A stretch of 64,000 nucleotides of DNA from Trichomonas vaginalis G3 (lineage: Eukaryota; Parabasalia; Trichomonadida; Trichomonadidae), in the NCBI RefSeq assembly GCF_026262505.1, contig NC_067207.1:938252-1002251 (forward strand), given 5' to 3'. Positions 61,239 through 64,000 of this stretch are shown one piece after another (the stretch's first letter is position 1; each line of letters opens with the position of its first letter). Under the pieces are notes generated by a model, which saw only the letters and a list, made by a program, of their open reading frames with translations, searched no databases and was not told where the DNA came from. The translations under genes and the position numbers were made by a program.

Positions 61239-63182
61239 TTAGAGTCTGTAAATATCAATAATTATATCACAAGCAATCAGTGTAAAACTTATTGCGTTTG
61301 CCAAGAATAATGAAGTAAAAACAATGAAAGAGCAGCATAAGTTTGGTCTGAAAGGAATTGGTCTTCCAGAGTAAGCTTCATCAGTTATTATATTCAATGA
61401 TTCGAAAACAGTCATTGATTCTATTGATTCATGTTTTCTATGAATGCAATAATTATAAATCAAGAAACACAAAGTAAAGATAGAGCAAAGGATTCTTACA
61501 CTTACAATTATATACAAAGAAATAAGAACATGGAATAAATTATGTTTCAAATGTATTGCTGATTTAATAGTGTTTGTTGTTCTCAAAACTAATGGTTCTG
61601 CAATACATTCTGCAGCAATTAAAAACGTCAAAACAATGTACTTGAAATGTTTCGATGCCAAAATGTTTTTGTTGTAAATGCAAGCAATAATTAAAATGCC
61701 AATTATCGGTACGAATGAAACAAAGAAACAAATATTAATTATACCACAGAAAATAGTGATATTTCTGTTGACATTCTTTGGAACTTTCTTGAATCCTGTA
61801 CAATAAGTATATAAACCATTAATTTCACCTTTTTCATTAAAAGTAAAACTCAAATGATATGTTCCAACGTTTTTATTAGGTGTCAAATCACTTCTTGAAT
61901 ACAAGTTAATATCTGAAACATTGAAAGGATATCCATCCATTAATATATGATTCTTAGAAGCATCAATTTTGATTTCAATAAGAGAATTCAACAAAGTAAT
62001 ATGACTTAAAAATCCAGAATGAACAATTCTGTTGTTTTGATAATATCCGGCTGCATCATTAGGTATTGAATTATTAGAAATAGGTGTATAAAGTCCCCAA
62101 ATATATCTATGGAATGAATATGTCATCAAGAAATCAGCATAAGTATTTGCAAATCCAACATAATTCCATCCTTCTTTTGGTAAAATACTGATAACTGCAC
62201 TTTGCCCTGGAGTGTTTCCTAAGTGCTCTAAACCAAGGATTTTGTTCGTATAATACTCTTCCCATAAGCCATGACTGATTCCTGGTGAACCTTGTGAAAT
62301 AATTTTAGAATTATTCAAAAATAATTCAAGTGTATCGTTTTTCTCGAAAAGAGGGCATTCAACGCCTTGTACTGGTGTGATACTGTTTGCAAATATACTT
62401 AAATCACCAATTGTACTAATGCAGGAACCTGCAGGAGCGAGAAAAACTGAAGTTGGATCTTGATATTTCAGTTTGCCATCGACTGTCGCGTAACCGGATG
62501 CTAAATTAGAGAATTCATTGGATGAAATGTCTTTGCGTGATGGATCAATTGATGAATGTGTCATTCCAAGTTTATCAAAAATATTTTGCTTGATGTAGTC
62601 ACAATATTTAACGCCTGATACTTTCTCGATGATAAGACCTTCAACAGCTACACCGAAGTTAGAATATCCAACAAATTGGCCTGGTTTTGAATAAGATCTT
62701 GGTTCCATGCGTTTGATTGAGTCTTCGGGGTCTTCGTCAGATGTACTGTGTGGTAATATCGGAGAATCGATTGTTTCATCCCAGCCTGCGTCATGATGCA
62801 TCAAGTTTAAAATTGTGATTTTGTCATTTTTGCTTTTATGCTTGAAAAATCCTTTGCCTAAGTATGTTTCGATATCTTCTTCGAAATTAACTTTGCCTTT
62901 CTCGTATAACTGCATTATTCCAACGTGTGTCAACAATTTTGTAGTTGAACCCCATTCGTAGAGAGTTTGAAGCGTTGCATTTTTCTGTTGTAAGATATCT
63001 TGATAGCCAATTACATCTTCGTAGATCTTTTTGCCCTGATATGAAATGGCGGCAGCTCCTGATGCAAAATAAGTGCCATTATAGTTAGTATAAATCGATT
63101 TAAGTATATCAGGAAACTTGTCTGAAGGTATGCCACCTGGAGTTGTTTCTGAAATTGCAGAGTTGACTAAAAGAAATAGCAT
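61239..63182 (-). CDS. Serine beta-lactamase-like hydrolase (family S12) with C-terminal membrane segments
   Basis: 647 residues; a TAG lies directly before the ATG, so the start is fixed. A short hydrophobic N-terminus (MLFLLVNSAIS) may be a signal peptide. The penicillin-binding/class C beta-lactamase fold spans about 20-365: S79-T-T-K82 (nucleophile and base), Y173-S-N175, and H320-L-G322 in EHLGNTPGQS. All three catalytic motifs are kept. Around 475-645 lie about four membrane segments (CGIINICFFVSFVPIIGILI, YIVLTFLIAAECIA, LFHVLISLYIIVSVRIL, SFIVFTSLFLANAISF). The family includes D-Ala peptidases, esterases and LACTB. The source is probably ancient transfer from bacteria; the substrate is unknown. 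Confidence 0.85.
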   Translation of the reverse strand: MLFLLVNSAISETTPGGIPSDKFPDILKSIYTNYNGTYFASGAAAISYQGKKIYEDVIGYQDILQQKNATLQTLYEWGSTTKLLTHVGIMQLYEKGKVNFEEDIETYLGKGFFKHKSKNDKITILNLMHHDAGWDETIDSPILPHSTSDEDPEDSIKRMEPRSYSKPGQFVGYSNFGVAVEGLIIEKVSGVKYCDYIKQNIFDKLGMTHSSIDPSRKDISSNEFSNLASGYATVDGKLKYQDPTSVFLAPAGSCISTIGDLSIFANSITPVQGVECPLFEKNDTLELFLNNSKIISQGSPGISHGLWEEYYTNKILGLEHLGNTPGQSAVISILPKEGWNYVGFANTYADFLMTYSFHRYIWGLYTPISNNSIPNDAAGYYQNNRIVHSGFLSHITLLNSLIEIKIDASKNHILMDGYPFNVSDINLYSRSDLTPNKNVGTYHLSFTFNEKGEINGLYTYCTGFKKVPKNVNRNITIFCGIINICFFVSFVPIIGILIIACIYNKNILASKHFKYIVLTFLIAAECIAEPLVLRTTNTIKSAIHLKHNLFHVLISLYIIVSVRILCSIFTLCFLIYNYCIHRKHESIESMTVFESLNIITDEAYSGRPIPFRPNLCCSFIVFTSLFLANAISFTLIACDIIIDIYRL

Positions 63183-63811
63183 CTAACTTTTTTTTGAGGT
63201 TCTAATGGTGTAAATTTCCTATTGAAATTTTTTGCAACAACAAATTTTCGTCATACCAAGAAATCCTATTTTCGTATTTTCATATCTTTTGACATTTGTT
63301 ATCTTCTCAATTTTTTGAAAGGGGATCAGGAAGAATATAAAATCTGTAAATCTAGCCGAAGGATTAGAAAATGCGTGTGCAAGATATTATTAAATGATGG
63401 TACTAAATATTCTCGCGTTAGTATTTTTTTGAATAAGAGATGATTAGATAAATTAATGTCATGATTAATTATATAGCCATGTCATACTGAAAAACCTTGG
63501 GTTTTCATCTAGTATAGTTAGGGGTAATCACTATCATGTCGTTCTCTATCAAATTTCAATTCCATCTTCATTAATTCAAAGAATCACAAGGCTGCAACTG
63601 AATTATTTAAGAAGTACAAAGAAAAATATTGCATGGTAAATAGTACAAATGCAATTTGATATCATCCTCTTTCCAAAATATTAACACTTGTTTCATTTGA
63701 AACGACATCATGATGCCACAATTATTTATTTCTCCATATATGCATAATATCAAAAGTTCATACGCAATTTATCATATCATGGTTACTGTACGTTAAGAAT
63801 TTTTTATTTGC
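63183..63811. other. Divergent intergenic region
   Basis: About 630 bp between the hydrolase and the last gene. CCATTAGAACC on the hydrolase strand resembles the Trichomonas initiator (TCA-y-T-T-A type). A 73-codon open frame (63222-63443) is Cys/Arg/Lys-rich without recognisable features. No repeat seen. Confidence 0.4.
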
Positions 63812-64000
63812 ATGAATAACTACTCTAGTGAACCAGAAATAGATCCAAGAGATGAAATAATTGAGCAGCAGAGGGAAGAGATGCAATATCTAATTGATAC
63901 ATTTAACAGAGTTTCACAACAACTTCGAGATGAATTATCACTTTATGCACAAAGAAGCGCAAAATTGCAAAATGAAATGATGTATCATATTAGCGTTCTT
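63812..64000 (+). CDS. Coiled-coil protein, N-terminal part (cut by window end)
   Basis: The open frame runs from ATG 63812 to the window end: MNNYSSEPEIDPRDEIIEQQ, then a helix with heptad spacing (REEMQYLIDTFNRVSQQLRD and on). 63 codons are visible. The charged, Gln-rich helix suggests a coiled-coil cytoskeletal protein. No family can be assigned from this part. Confidence 0.6.
   Translation, partial: MNNYSSEPEIDPRDEIIEQQREEMQYLIDTFNRVSQQLRDELSLYAQRSAKLQNEMMYHISVL

Noticed and set aside
1-64000. Two haplotypes joined by mistake instead of a tandem duplication
   Set aside because: The chimeric gene at 33033-34010, the different flanks of the blocks, and repeat-number changes fit a real duplication. 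Not fully excluded without long reads.

Overview
The window looks like nuclear DNA of a trichomonad parasite, most likely Trichomonas vaginalis or a close relative. The reasons are: AT-rich DNA with intron-less, closely spaced genes; several ankyrin proteins with the long N-terminal region typical of the Trichomonas ankyrin families (MSDQD... starts); a TKL kinase; beta-helix-like surface proteins; a papain-like membrane protein; dense small inverted-repeat elements; and a complete-length Maverick/Polinton. The species call is from recalled protein style, not from a search.

Layout. The window is built around a tandem duplication. Copy 1 (1-33911, entered inside a kinase gene) and copy 2 (40199-55480) hold the same series: TKL kinase, ankyrin gene 1, CAP-Gly/coiled-coil gene, ankyrin genes 2 and 3, a coiled-coil gene, and a beta-helix-like gene. 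The offset is about 40.2 kb left of the Maverick and 21.6 kb right of it. Between the copies (33911-39063) lie beta-helix-like genes and remnants, a type II membrane papain-like protein with a replaced active-site Cys, and a small membrane protein. The gene at 33033-34010 looks like the recombination scar of the duplication.

Copy 1 carries an 18,621-bp Maverick (12023-30643). It has 913-bp terminal inverted repeats and 6-bp target duplications AATTGA. Copy 2 keeps the matching empty site at 52219-52224, so insertion followed duplication. The element has a left half mostly on the + strand (virion-type genes: small membrane-active protein, capsid candidate, packaging ATPase, a phage-like fibre module) and a right half on the - strand (integrase, protein-primed-type DNA polymerase B, an unknown protein). 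Polymerase and integrase read through; the virion half is broken, with about ten breaks in all.

The ankyrin genes differ between copies by whole 99-bp repeats and by stop codons shared between non-allelic genes, which points to gene conversion. Ankyrin gene 1 is intact in both copies; genes 2 and 3 are damaged in both. Small elements with TTAAGGG...CCCTTAA ends sit between genes; one touches the start codon of ankyrin gene 3.

The last 8 kb is outside the duplication: a YhhN/TMEM86-like membrane protein, a GC-rich hairpin element, a 1-kb TTAAGGG element, a small coiled-coil gene, a serine beta-lactamase-like hydrolase with C-terminal membrane segments, and the start of another coiled-coil gene.
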